From positions 14,012,001 to 14,076,000 of the forward strand of contig CM075937.1 of assembly GCA_038030265.1 (NCBI GenBank): DNA of 64,000 nt, written 5' to 3'. Below, in pieces: positions 1 to 12,400 of the stretch. Below the pieces are notes generated by a model. The model was not told the origin of the DNA. It worked only from the letters and a program-made list of their open reading frames with translations, and ran no database searches. The translations under genes and the position numbers were made by a program. Source of the DNA: Corythucha ciliata (Eukaryota > Arthropoda > Insecta > Hemiptera > Tingidae). Each line of letters starts with the position of its first letter. Within the stretch, counting starts at the first letter, position 1.

Positions 1-1890
1 AAAAAAAAAACAAAAAAAACAACTAGGAATACTTCATTTTAATGTCTTTTAACGCTTCAAACTCGCTATAGAAATACGTCGTTTTACTATTACTTTTCAC
101 CGGGTAGCACAGTTCTTACTATTGACGTAAATTACTGCCGTGTTAGACCAATACACGAGTTTGAACCGTATCCTTTAATTTTTAAACAGCTTTTCAACTT
201 TTTCATGAATCCAACCAACATAAAGATTTTTCTCCCCCCCCCCCACAACGCCATCACAACCGCTAACCTTTCATTTTGTAATTACTCGCCTTTCAAAACC
301 GCGACTATTCTACTTATTTCAAACCACTATTATTTACAAAACATGACATTTGCAGTAAATTGGAAAAAAGGAAATAAATAGAGTTGCGAAGGGGGGCTGG
401 GGGTCACTTGAAGGCATCGCGTGACGAGTGATATTGCTATGTATTTCCTTTAAAATTTTCTTATTTCCTATACTTTCTTCTTCTCTCACTTTTTTCCTTT
501 CATATGTATCAACGGAAATTTCGAGTTCCCAAAGAATGAAAATTATCTAGCTATTTTTACTTTTTGAACCCCTGAGGGAGGGGATCAATGTGATGACTTG
601 ATGAGTTCACTCCCAGTGTGAATTGAGCCAAAGGCCTAAATTATCTGGCTAGTAGAAAATTCAAATTTGGATTTTAACTGAAAATCTCGCAACAGTGAAA
701 CTCATATAGAACTTTTTTTTTATTATTATTTCTCTCCTTTCCACCGCAACTTTTGCTTTACCTCGAGCATTAATTTTGAAATCATTTTGACCTCTTCCCA
801 AGCCCCGCGCCCCTATCCACCGTTCCCACTAACTTTGAGCCAACATTTCAACTGGGTATAAAGCTGTGAGGGAGAAAACCGTGTATCTTTGAATTATTAA
901 CGAACCTCAAAAACCTGCATCATTGGGTTGCGCTGCGTCAGTGGGTGTCAGTTATAGGCTCAAAAGTTGGACGAGAAGTGTGAATGGAAAAATAGGAGTT
1001 GTTTGGAGTATACATACCAAGGCCGGGGAGACGCCAGAATTGAATAATTATTGTTACCGGTTGGGAAGGGGGTGGTGGGAAAGCTTTAAAACTTTCACGG
1101 ATCGAAGAGAAGAAAAACAAGATAGACGTGAATTTAATTAGTTAAAGCTGTCGGCTTGGTGTTACAATGAAGTTATGTATGATTAGACATCACGATGTCT
1201 AATGACTGGAATCATCGCTCTTTCACAAATTTCGGTGGAAATTAAAGAAAGATCAGGAAGAACTTAAGAGAATTCCATGAAAAATTAATTAATTACGGAA
1301 GTTTGATTGGCGAGTGGTATTTATAGAGAAAATTCTTTGAAATGAATTTCTTCCAACCGTCAACAATTCTTCTGAAGTTAAACCTTTTTGATTCAAAGGA
1401 AGCGACCCCACTCACCCAGCCCGCCCCTCCCACCCAATTGAAATATGAGCGGTTTCCAATATACGAACAGTTCCAACTTTGCGGCGGTAAATATCATGAG
1501 GGCCTTCAGTTTAAAGCTCTCGTATACTCCCTCATTGTATACCCACTTGGGCATTGCATGTGGACCACGAGGGATTTCCAACCGAAATTAATATTTTGGT
1601 CTCTTAGAAAGAGGTCTGTGGTAGTTGTGATGGGGGGGGGGGGAGCTTTATACGTTACGTGTTTTTCTTTGTACTTTGAAGCTTTTAAGCTTCAGTTGGA
1701 TTTTTGTGTCTAAATGTAAACCTTTTCGTCATGACGAAAGGACTAAAAAAAAAAACCATTTAGCGTGGCTAGCTCCTTGAAAAGCCACATTTCGTGTGTC
1801 CTTTGATTGTTGTCAGCGCCTGAGACTGTTTATGCAGGACTATTTCACTCTAAAATTCAGCAAAAACGCTACTTACTGTGCTGTTCTTAT
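1..1890. other. no gene recognised
   Basis: AT-rich sequence with no domain-bearing reading frame on either strand. Short open frames at 923-1141 and 1342-1713 have no recognisable motif, no splice context and no clear poly(A) signal. Homopolymers stand out: 11 C at 234-244 and 12 G at 1632-1643. Confidence 0.6.
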
Positions 1891-1894
1891 AGGG

Positions 1895-3170
1895 TGAGCC
1901 CGCGGTTAAAATGAGGGCAAATCGCTATTTCACGGCAAAAATAAAGAAAATGCACTCACTTACAGCTGAAATAAAAAAAACGCTCTGAATAAATACTGAA
2001 ACTGATAAAAAGCGCTAATTTTCGGCTAGAATGGATAAGAAGTGCTCTTTCGCAGCTAAAGTGAGGAAAACCTGCAATTTAATTGGCCTAAATTTTTTTC
2101 CTATTAATTTTTTATTTAATTTCCTCAAATCTGCAATATTGGAAAAGCGAATTCAAGAAAACGATAATTCAAAGTTGACATTGCGAAAACACTAATCCGT
2201 GGCTGTGCAGGAGGAAGTTCCGTGGTCAATTATAGAGAAAATACGCTAATCTGCAGTCTAATGGTGATCCTCATAGGCGGCTGAAATTGAGAAAAAGCAC
2301 TAATACACGGCTCGCTCATTGGCGGATAAAATTGAGACATTCCGTGATCATTCGCTCAACGGATTCAACTAATACTGAGGATTCAATTAGTGATACATCG
2401 TTACAGCATCGCTATAAAAAAATTGAGAAAAAACGTTAATCTAAGGACAAATGTCAGAATACCAACTAAATGGACGCTAAAAACACAAATTCACGGCTAA
2501 AATGGGCAAAAAGAGCTTATTCTCAGCTAGAATGAACAAAGACGCTAATTCGTGGATCAATTTGACAAAATCCGCCAGTTCACGACTACAATTGAGGAAA
2601 CGCGGTAATTTTCGGCTGAAATCAAGGAAAAATTCGCGGCTAAAGCTGAGAAATAGCCCTAATTCGTGGTTCAAATTAAGAAATATCGCTAATTCTTGGC
2701 AGAAAGGGAGAAAAATCGCTAATACGCATGATGGGTTAGAAGTGAATTCGCGGCGAAAATTGAGAAAAGGCACTGGAGCGCTGTTAAACTTGAGAGAAAA
2801 CGCTAATTTACGAATATATTTGGTATAGCCCGTTTATTCGCGGCTAAACCTGAGAAAAACTCTGTCCAAAATTTAGTTAAAGTGTACACTCGCGGCTAAA
2901 AAGGGTTGAATTGCGGCTGAAGTTGATAAAATGCAGTCATTTCCAGCTACAATTTAAAGAAGGGGAATAAACTCAACATACATTTTGTGGATAAATTCGA
3001 GAAAACCTGCAAATTCGTGGTTGAAATCGAATGGAAACGGTAGATTCCCTGCTAAAATTGAGAAAAAGTACTATTGCGCTGCTAAAGTTGGAAAAAACGA
3101 TGAATCGTGAGTCAATTTCGGAAAATCAACTAATGAGGAAGGTGCACGTATCAGAAATTTTGGTCTGACG
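1895..3170 (+). repeat. family A minisatellite array, forward
   Basis: Degenerate head-to-tail repeat with a period near 30 bp. Each unit carries a version of GCTAATTCGCGGCTAAAAT followed by TGAGAAAAA. Units differ by many substitutions and small indels, so the array is old. Because 30 is divisible by three, both strands stay open for about 100 codons (2477-2773 minus, 2502-2828 plus) and encode ten-residue periodic peptides; I regard these as by-products of the repeat. Confidence 0.85.
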
Positions 3171-3356
3171 CTTTTTTATTGTGAAATTCGGTTAAATAAC
3201 GCGAATGGCATCCTTTTTCACCATAAAAATGAATGCAATATATTTAAAATATTATAATTTTATGTATTGACAGGGTTCGAGTGGGTAACTACCTACCTCA
3301 GCCCCTGTGTAACGCACCAGAGCTTGCATTGGGGCGGCATATTTTCTCACTCACAG

Positions 3357-4250
3357 AGCCTCGAGATGTCGGATGTGTTGTTCAAAAGTTTTAGAGAAGA
3401 TGAGTATGTCGTCTATGTAGTTACAACAGAAGTCACCTAGCCCATTCCGTCGGATGATACCCGAGAGTATGCTTTGGAAAATTGCGGGTGATGTTTTTAG
3501 GCCAAACGGCATGGCGACCCACTGCCAGTGGCCGTGTTGGGTAATAAGTCCCGTTTTATATCGACCTTTGGTACGTATAGGTATGGTCAGAAGGCCATGT
3601 TAATATCTAAGGCGGAAAAACATCTGCAATCTCGGGTTTTGGCTATAATGTCATCAATTAGCGGAAACGTCTGGCTCTCAGGGACCAGAAGTTTGTTTAG
3701 TTCCCTGAAGTCCACGCATAATCTTGTTTTTTCTTTTTTATTACTTTCACCTGTTTTTTTGTAAGCCAGCGTGACCGGTTCGGCGAATGGTGAACATGAT
3801 TCCTCTATGATGCCGTGGTTTAAAAGCTCACCAATCTGTTTTTCAATTTCCTTCTGGTCATCATGAGAGCACCTATAGGGTTTTTTCGCAATGTATTTGT
3901 CTTCCACCAGTTTTATATGTGCTTCGTGTTTTTGCACTGTGCCTATATCGTATTGGTTTTTTGGGAATAGCGTGCCGTGTTTGTCAATTAAGTCATAAAT
4001 ATGTTTTTTTTTTTTTCAGCATCTAAATGAGCCGTTTTTATTTCAAACTGCTCGATAGGAATATGTTCGTTCCAATTTTTTTGAACGTGTTCACTGTTGT
4101 GGTTGGTGTACTTTTTTTGTTCCGTATTAGCCTGGGTGATTTTTACTTCATGATTTTGGCATAACTTGTAATCTTTTATAGTATCTAGGCCAATTAGGAT
4201 GTCGTATTTAAAGTCCGTATTGTCTATTACAAAAACTCGGTTTTTTTTCT
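3357..4250 (-). pseudogene. Ty3/gypsy pol fragment (protease end to RT palm)
   Basis: Remnant of a Ty3/gypsy-type LTR retrotransposon polyprotein read from right to left. Near 4245-4180 a retropepsin-like C-terminus is visible (YDILIGLDTIKDYK). The RT follows at 3937-3587: an extended linker with EKQIGELLNHGIIEES, then RLCVDFRELNKL and FPLIDDI, and motif A as FSALDINMAF. Around 3570 the frame shifts; RT then continues as WVAMPFGLKTSPAIFQ and the catalytic NYIDDILIFSK. Similarity stops at a TGA near 3360, so the rest of RT, RNase H and integrase are absent. A run of about 15 A (minus strand) near 4005 disturbs the linker frame. The fragment interrupts family A minisatellite and is non-functional. 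Family assignment is firm; clade within gypsy is not. Confidence 0.9.
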
Positions 4251-4279
4251 ATATTTAATATTTTTATTTTTACTTTTTT

Positions 4280-6060
4280 TTTAGAAATAAGGCTAATTCG
4301 TGGCTGAAATTGAGAAATATCAGGTAAAATTCCCAGGTAAAATTGATACAAAGTGTTCATTAGCGGCTAAAATTAGGAAAAACGGTTAATTCGCTGCTGA
4401 AGATGGCAAAATTAGCTCAGTCGCAGCTAAACATTAAAAAAAAAAATCGAAAAGTGGTTGAAATTGAGTAAAAGCGGCAATTCTTGGCTAAAATTCAGAA
4501 ATTTAAAAATTAAAAAAAGCGCTTGCGCGCTGCTAAAGTCCAAATAAACTATGTGTCAGTAATCATTTTATGATAACATTAACTATAAATCGCGGCTAAA
4601 ATTATAGAAACGAGATAGGTAATTCGCGGCTGAAATCTAGGAATACATCGCAAATAAATAAGTAAAACTACACCCGCCATATTTTGCAGCAAAAATTGAG
4701 ATAAAGCGTTAATTCACGAATACATCCGATATAGCCCGCTTATTTGCGGTTAAGACTAAGAAAACCCGCTAATTTCCGCGACTAAAATTGAGTTAAATTG
4801 CTTATTCGAGGCTGATGTTGAAAAAAATGGTTAACTCGCGGCTGACGTGACGGAATGAGTTAAAATGAAAAAATAAAAATAAATAAATAAAAATAAACAA
4901 ACCTAAAAATAAAAATTCGTGGATCATTTAGAGGAAATCAATGAATTCGCGGTAGATTTTGTGAAAATGATAATTCTTGGTTGCAATTGAGAAATAATCC
5001 GCGGTTAAAATTGATAAAAGCATTAATGCGCGGCAAAAATTGATAAAATGTGCGCTGAATACCGAGAAAAACATGTAGAAAAGTCGTTAATTCTTGACTA
5101 AAATTGAGACAAAGTGTTCATTCGTGGCTCAAATTGGGGAAAAGGGTTAATTCTCTGCTGAAGACAACAAAATTGCTCATTCCTAGCAAAACATTAATAA
5201 AAATAAATAAAATTCCATCAACTTCGTGGGTTAATTGGAAAGCTCTGTGAGTGAAAGCGGTAATTCCAGACTGAAATTAATAAATAATTCGCGTCTGAAA
5301 TTGAAAAAAAACAAAAAAACAAAAACAAAACAAAACAAAACAAAAACACCAAATTAGCAGCAAAAATTGAGAAAAATCGCTTGTTCACGACGAAAATTGA
5401 GCAAGAGGGCTAATGCGCTGCTAAAATTGAGAGGAATCGCTAATTCATGGGTACATTCTATATAGCCCGCTTATTCGCGGCTAAAGGGGCCTGACAGACG
5501 AGACCACTTGAGTGGCGCCACCCGGTTGATGGCGTGACGCGGTCACCATAAATAGAATTTATATTGAGCCCGTCACGCTTCAAGGGGAAAAAAAATGAAA
5601 CGCGCCACTTGAGTTGTAACACTCAAACGGCCTTGTCTTTCAGGTAGCTAAGGCTAAGAAAACCCGCTAATTTACGCGGCAAAAATTGAGTTAAAGTGCT
5701 CATTCGAGGCAGAAGTTGACGAAATGTGCACATTCCCACCTAAAGTTAAAAAAAAAAAAAAATTCAATTTCGTGGATCATTAAGAGAAAACCAATGAATT
5801 TGCGGTATAGATTGAAAGTGATAATTCATGGTTGAAATTGAGAAATAATTCGCGGTTAAATTTGGTAAAAGTGCTAATTCGGGGCAAAACCCGATAAAAT
5901 GTGGTAACGCAGGCAACAATTGAGAATAACGCTTAATTCCGAGCGCGAAAATGGAGAAAAATCGTTTATTCTTCGCTAAACATGAGAAAACGCAAATTTT
6001 TGGTTACTAGAGGCAAGATTGTGGCTAATATTTAGAAAATGCAATAATTTAACGCAACGT
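4280..6060 (+). repeat. family A minisatellite array, forward
   Basis: Continuation of the ~30-bp repeat on the other side of the gypsy fragment, in the same orientation. Units such as CTAATTCGTGGCTGAAATTG recur with heavy divergence and A-rich spacers (for example 4862-4915 and 5300-5345). A small inverted-repeat element interrupts it at 5490-5644. Confidence 0.8.
5490..5644. mobile_element. small terminal-inverted-repeat element (MITE-like)
   Basis: A 155-bp block unlike the surrounding minisatellite. Its ends are imperfect inverted repeats of about 25 bp: the left end reads CCTGACAGACGAG... and the reverse complement of the right end reads CCTGAAAGACAAG..., with about 20 of 25 positions matching. 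Inside are two near-palindromic CACTTGAGTGG-like stretches. GCTAA lies close to both outer edges, a possible target duplication that cannot be separated from the repetitive flank. There is no coding capacity. Confidence 0.5.
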
Positions 6061-6660
6061 AAACATTTATATTCCTTATTTATTTAAAGATTAGACGGGA
6101 CCAGATTGATATTTCCGCTCCGGGCTCGCGTAGGTGAAGGTCCTAGGGTCAGAGCCACCTTCAGGCGAGCCGGGCGACCGCCCGGGGGCGCCGTGTTCTA
6201 AGGGGTGCGTCTAGCAGAATGAGAGGGAAAAAGGCGGACAACAAAAAAATACATAAGAAGCGCATTTGGTTTATGAGAATTTCAAAACGAAAAACTAAAA
6301 TTTAATTAGTTAAAAAGGAGCGTTGGCATTGTCTTATTGGCGCCTTCAGCAGGCAATTTAGCAACTACAATAGAGAAAATTCACCAATCACGAATCAATT
6401 TACCAAAGAACATCAAATTAGCGCCTTTTCTTCATTTTAGTCATACAGTGGCATATCTATACACCACGAGCGATTTTTTCTCAATTATGGTCAGAAAGTG
6501 TCATCTAGATACCGCGAATGAACCATTCTTCGCGCTTTTTTCCAATTTTTTGCTGCATATTTGCCCTAAGAACAACAATTAGTGCGCATTATTATATTTT
6601 TCCGCTTATAAGTGTAAAAACAATGACTGAATCAATGATACACATGTTAAAAAAAAAAGT
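6061..6660. other. GC-rich islet plus reversed family A units
   Basis: 6095-6235 is unusually GC-rich for the window and contains GCCGGGCGACCGCCCGGGGG, a strong local inverted repeat. I could not assign it to a gene or a named element. From about 6410 to 6560 there are a few family A units in reverse orientation, followed by AT-rich sequence. No gene is visible. Confidence 0.45.
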
Positions 6661-6767
6661 TGTTGGCTGAGTGAGTTTTTCTTATGGAATAATAAAAAGA
6701 ACGTAATCTAATCTGTATTTCAATAGATTATGAGACTTAGGCGCTAAAGTCTTAAATCACAAGGTTT

Positions 6768-8004
6768 GTGTGCATTAAACATGGCAAACGAGTATCGGAT
6801 GGGCGCCAACCGAGAGCGAATCGTCTTCAAGGAAGAGAAAATTATGAAGTATGGACTTTTCAATACGAGATTTGCAGCAACGGTCTGAAAGAATGCGAAA
6901 AAAAGAAAATGATTGTCACGTCTGTGAGTGAAAATGTTTTAAGAAAATTGACTACATGTACTTCTTAGTAAGTCAATGCTTGACAAGCTGGAGACAATGT
7001 ACGGCACTGATCTGAAGTTGAATAAGTTGCATCTGCAAAGCAAATTTCATTCATTACAGTGCGCCGAAAATGTTATGGAATTTGTTGAGGAAATTGACAA
7101 TATCTCTGTCAAGTTGGAAGCAGTAGATGAAGTATTGTCAGACGAGATGTTGACTGCCAAAGTTCTCAATAGCTTACCAAAATCTTACGATTCATTCGTT
7201 ACAGCCTTTGAATGTACGAATGATACATCCTTCAAAACTTTGAGGTTGAAACTGGCAGCCGAGGTAGAAAGGAAAATGATGAAAGACATGGAAACGAAGA
7301 AAAGAACAATAATCGCGAAGAAAGAAGATAAAATGTTTTCAATGGATGTGATCTACCATGAACGAACATGCAACTATTGTAAGAAGAACGGTCATTTGAT
7401 AAAAGATTGTGGGTTACTGAAGAAGAAAAATGAAACCATGAAATGTTTCAAATGCAATCGACTTGGACACATTGCGAAATTTTGCGTGAACGCTGTGTTG
7501 AGCCACGAAGAATATGAGTCAGAAGAGATAGATAGGATCGCGGCCACCGCTTTGAATGTGAAGCACAAAAGTGGTTGGAATTTGGAAAACAAGTGGATAA
7601 TAGACACAGGAGCGACTCAAGTAATGACCAAAAACAAGGATCTATTCTCTGCGTTCATAGAATCGAGTGAAGTCGCCCAAGTAACGATGCCCAATGGCGA
7701 CGCGCTTCAAGTTGCTGGTTACGGAGACATTATCATGAATTTCAACGGGTTTGAATTGACTGTAAAGAAGGTACTTTATATCCCAGAATTGGAATTTAAT
7801 TTATTAGCTGTCAAACCTGTTACGGATGCTGGCATTGACATTGTGTTTGATAGTGAAAAAACAATTTTTAAATTTAATGAGCGAGTGTTGTTGACAGCCC
7901 CATTTCAACAAGGGCTTTATGTTATTAAATTTGACAAAATAAAGCAAAGTGAAATGTATGCGAATTTGTCTCTTTACGAATGGCATCAACGACTGGGACA
8001 TTAA
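6768..8004 (+). pseudogene. Ty1/copia gag and protease remnant
   Basis: 5' part of a Ty1/copia-type retrotransposon polyprotein. 6768-6968 holds a copia gag start (GRENYEVWTFQ). A frameshift near 6970 leads into the 342-residue frame 6976-8004. In it are the UBN2-type gag core (LDKLETMYG, VLNSLPKSYDSFV), two CCHC zinc knuckles (CNYCKKNGHLIKDC and CFKCNRLGHIAKFC, residues ~132-167), the aspartic protease with catalytic WIIDTGATQVM (residues ~207-217), and the start of the pre-integrase zinc domain (EWHQRLGH) just before an in-frame TAA at 8002. A matching integrase frame continues downstream. A TGTTGG sequence at 6661 could be the remains of a 5' LTR, but no matching 3' LTR was found. Confidence 0.92.
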
Positions 8005-8515
8005 GATTTAAGGTACGTGAAGGACATTCTTAAAAAACGTAAAATTAGTTACAAGGACGAGACTTTTGTTTGCTAAAAGTGTAAACTTGGAAAGATGACT
8101 AGGAAACCTTTTCCTGACAGTGACAGCTGGGAGAAAGAAGTAGGAGGCTTAGTGCACATGGATGTAGGACGCCCCATGGAAGTTGAATCTTTAGGGAAAA
8201 ATCGTTACTATCTGCTTTTAAGGGACGATTATTCGAATTGGAGAACAGTGTACTTCATGAAAAAGAAATCAGAAGTAAAAGAACATTTGCAAGCCTATCT
8301 GAACTGGTTTGAAACACAGACGACCAAGAAAGTTAAAAGGATTAGATCAGATAACGGATTGGAGGAAGTCAATAGCTTTATTGAGAGTTTCTTAAATGAC
8401 CGTGGCATCGTTCATGAAAACACCTGTCCCTACACACCAGAGCAGAACGGAAGAATAGAACGAGATAATAGAACAGTAGTGGAATGTGCAAGAACCTCAA
8501 ACCTCAAAATCCTAA
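8005..8515 (+). pseudogene. Ty1/copia integrase remnant
   Basis: Direct continuation of the copia polyprotein after the stop at 8002. The second half of the HHCC zinc domain is present, but one residue between its cysteines is replaced by a stop (TAA inside C-x-x-C near 8073). The catalytic core follows at 8095-8500: first Asp in HMDVGRPME, second Asp in RSDNGLEE, and the Glu in PEQNGRIERDNRT, so all three DDE residues remain. Similarity ends near 8510, where sequence shared with 51.07 kb begins. The C-terminal integrase region, RT and RNase H are missing. The element is dead by truncation. Confidence 0.9.
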
Positions 8516-8524
8516 TTTTACGAT

Positions 8525-9420
8525 CTTTAAACTTTTCGGGGGCCCACCCTCGTCACTGCCTTGTTAAGCTAATGATTCACGGGCAGAAATGAGAAAAAGC
8601 GTTAAATGACAGCTAAAATGAAGAAAAATACTAACACGCTACTTCACGGCTGAAGTTTCCTTAAATCTTCCGCTGATTAATTGTTGGAATTCGTAGTTGA
8701 AATTAAGAAAAAACAGCTAGTTCATTGGTGAACTTGAGGAAAATCGCTCATTAACGGCTAAAATAAGGAAAAACACTAATAAAATCACAACACAAAATCG
8801 CTGATTCGTGGCTGAATCACTGATAAAATTGAGATGAAGCGAGGAAAAAACGCTCAATCCCGCGGTTTAAATTCAGAAAACGTTAATTCACTGCTTCTGA
8901 AGATAACTTCGTGCCATCAAGAAGTGAAAAAATTCGCTAATCCACGGTCAAATTCAGAAAAAGCATTATGAACCTAAATCGCGGCGAAAATTGGGGGAAA
9001 ACTCTAATTCGTGGCATAAATGTAAAAAAAATCTATAATATGCGGCTAAAATAAAGAAAAACGCTAATTTACGGCTAAAGTAAGGATAATTAAATGGCTA
9101 GTTGGGAAGGTTAATTTGAGAAAGTTTGATAATTCACAGAAAATTGAGTTGAAATGGCGAGCCGCGGTTCCCGGAGGCAACTTTGTGGCGCTAGTCGCGA
9201 CAAAAGCGCTTACATAACGCAAACATTGAGAATAATCGCTCGCTCGCGACTAAATTGTGGACAAATAGCTAATTCACCGATGAAATTGAATTGAAGCGCT
9301 AAAAAAACACTAATTCGCGGTTAACATGGAAAAAACGCTAAATCGTACGGCTTATTCTGAACGGTGCGACTTTCATGGGGCGCTGGTGAAAGATTAGGCC
9401 GGGGGAGCCAAAATGTCAAA
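8525..9420 (+). repeat. family A array; paralogue of 51.07-52.18 kb
   Basis: Forward family A minisatellite (clearest at 8585-9345) that aligns collinearly with 51073-52175. Shared landmarks in order: ACTTTTCGGGGGC versus GCTTTTCGGAGGC; AAATGACAGCTAAAA; GCGGCTAAAGTTTCCTTGAA-like sequence; GGTTCCCGGAGGCAACTT versus GGTTTCCGGAGGTAACTT; and GGCGCTGGTGAAAGATT versus GGCGCTGGGTGAAAGATT. The two blocks therefore descend from one ~0.9-1.1 kb segment and did not arise only by local repeat expansion. Confidence 0.75.
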
Positions 9421-12400
9421 GGCCTGGGGTATAGTTCTGTCCATAATGTTCACATTATTTTCAAGATACTAAAGACAACAAAGACTCGGCTCCTTTTCTC
9501 ACCCACACGGACGAGATTTTTCCGGTTGTGTGTATACTATACGTGACGTGAAAACTAAAGATTCTCCCCCGAGCGACGTTATCACGCAGGTGGGTGGTTC
9601 ACAGCTAAGGGAACTCTCAAAAACGAGCTAAATTAACAGGGGTGATGAAAAAGACAAGCTCGGGAAAAGTCATACTGTGAGAGTCGGAATGGGGGGGGGG
9701 AGTAAGAAATGGTTGCAAGTGTTGTAACGAAGCTAGAAAACGTTTTCCCTGCCGTGAAAATTGGTTTTTATATTTTCTTTTCAAAATATTACATGGCGAG
9801 GAAAAAAAATCGGAAAAAAAAGCTTGCGAGTGGAATGTTAAGCAAACATTAAAATCGACCGAACGGGCTAAATTACCGTATAAAACCACTTTTTTTCTTC
9901 TTCTTGAAAAGCTACGGCTCAAGACGCTGTTTTATCGCTCGTACTTCGTTACCCGCATTGTGTATAAACTCGCGGTTGCTATTTACTCAAACTTCTCAAG
10001 ATTTGTCAACAACTTGAGGAGCGTGCATTATAGAGGGATTAATTTCAGTTCGTTTGCTCCCAAGACCATTGTTTCAGCTTTAGACGGTTGTCACGATAAT
10101 CTTATCTGAAATCCTTTCTAACCCCCTCCCCTTCCCCGTCATTTCATATGGTAATGTTTCAAGTCTTCCATATGGTTATCTTCTCTTTCCAGCCAGAGCT
10201 TTATTCCTCAGTTCTCCCAGAAATTGTGTTCCCTTTAAAGCCTCCACCCCTCCCCCTTCTCTTATAAACGACGGTATTTCGCAACAGCTCATCTATAATG
10301 CACCCGAGACCGATGTTGCGAATGAAGGAACGATGGTTAGTGTGATGATGAAGGGGTGGGGGTGGGGGTTGTGACGGCGGCATTGTTACCAATCAATGAA
10401 AGGCCTTTCGATGTTTGCTTTTAATCTAGCCCATAGGCTGTTTTCCAAAAGAGGGGTGAAAGGTGCGGGGGGGAGGAAGCTGAAATTGTAGGAGGGCTAA
10501 TTTAGTTTGCGCGTAATGGAGTTGAGGTTCAAATAGGAGCTCATTGGAGGGGGCTTATAGCTTGTTAAAGACCGGATAATTTTTTCGTTGTTGTTGATCG
10601 GTTATTGAGCCCACCCAACCTTCTGCATCATTTCTGATATTGAGATCCCATTCTTAAACAGAAGACAAAGAGAGATAATACAATTTGTCTTTATTTTCAT
10701 TGTCCGATGGAATGAAAAGGAAGTTCTTAGAGGTATAAAACGGAATATCAATAGCTAAAAGCCCACAGTGAAATTAGGCCAAAGTCTTATTCATCACTCA
10801 AATCCGTGTTTTTGGTTGTGCGGAAGGAGGGTGGGACCATGGTCTTGAGAAGGCGAACGTTTCACCAATGCAGATGAGCTATCCGGCAATAATTTCAACC
10901 TGAAACCCACGGGGAGGGGGGAGGGGCTTCAAAGTTCCATCTCTTTCACCCCCTCCTACCATCATCTTAACCTTAACCCTTTATTTCGCCTATTATTAAA
11001 TGATATTATGAAAGGACGTGGCGTGACCAAGATGGGCTTGTATAGCAAAGCATTGCCCCTGTTAATGTTTTAGTGGGGTTGAGTGAAGTGGTTGGATGAG
11101 TAGAGGGGTGGGGGGTGTATTCTTTATCTGGAAGCATAACGTGCGAAAATAATCGCGACTTTTAAAAGATCGTTTCACGATGGTTTTAAACGAGGGATGA
11201 AAGGGTGAGAAAGAACTCGGCTTTACTTGTCTTTTCCAGCACTTAAAAAAGCTTTGCCTTTTTAAAAGACACTGTTTTCGTCCTATTCTTTCTAGATCTT
11301 TGAGGATAGAGGCTTATACGATCTCCATGGAAACACTGCATTTGTCCTACTTACGTCGGGAATTGGAATTTCCTGTTCAATTATACATAAAATATGATAT
11401 CAATGCCTATACATAACATGATGAAAAGGGGCCTCAACAATCAGACAATCATCGCTTTCATTCAATTTTCCAATTGTCAAACCGGCGAAAATAGCCGGTA
11501 AAGCTTTAAAACACAAGAAAATTCCGAGTGAAAACCAATTTGCCTCCGTCTGATAAATAAAAGAAAATCTTTTTCACTTTCATTTCAATTTTCCAGGAGA
11601 TTTCGAGAGAGTTTGAGAAAACTCCGAAAATTGTCCGAGTTCAATTCACCTCCCAGACCGTTTGTAACTCGTCGTCAAACATTCACGACGCAGCGCTACA
11701 CGCTGCCTAGACTAATATTGCAAGATGGGAGGGGGGTTGGGGGAGGGTTGTTGGGTGAGAATGCTATGGGGGAAAAAACTGGTTTCATTCAATTTTAAGG
11801 GGATATGCGGTTGGTTCAAACAGGAGTTGTGGGACGTGTGTTGGATACGGGGAAGCCGGAAGCGGAAAATTTGTGGTAAATAATAACGATTTTTATTTTT
11901 TGTACACTACACCGCCTCTGTGAATAACCTGGAATTCTTTTAAATGGATGCACATTGTTCTCATTGTTGGGCAAATAACGGGTGCTCGATTGGGCGCGAG
12001 GGAGGAAGGGTGAGGGTCGATAGTTGACATTGGGCGGGCAGCACCCAGGCGAGTCATTCGTTTCCAAACTGTTGATCTGATTCTGTTGAATTGGTGCATA
12101 TCAAGCGTAGATGGGGCGATATCGTGTCGTGATAGAGAGAATCACAACTAGCAATTATATGCAGGGGGCGAGCAACCTCCAAAACAAAATCTGGATGCTA
12201 AATTAACGGTTCTCAGGCCAATCTAACCGATTGTGAGGCTGGACGAAGAGCATCACCTTAGCAAAACGATGGGCCTCAAGCCAACGGCGCAGGAGTGAAT
12301 TTGACCATTTATGCAGTTCATAGTAGTGTAGACGAAAAAAAAATGCAATGCCACCCTGCAATCTCCAGTTGCTTAGTAAATGCAAGGAAAGCACACTCTG

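Noticed and set aside
2477..2828. Open frames of 98 and 108 codons on opposite strands
   Set aside because: Both are translations of the 30-bp family A repeat with ten-residue periodicity; no gene signals.
6661..6725. Possible 5' LTR of the copia remnant (TGTTGG start)
   Set aside because: No second LTR copy and no clear CA end or primer binding site; left as a remark only.
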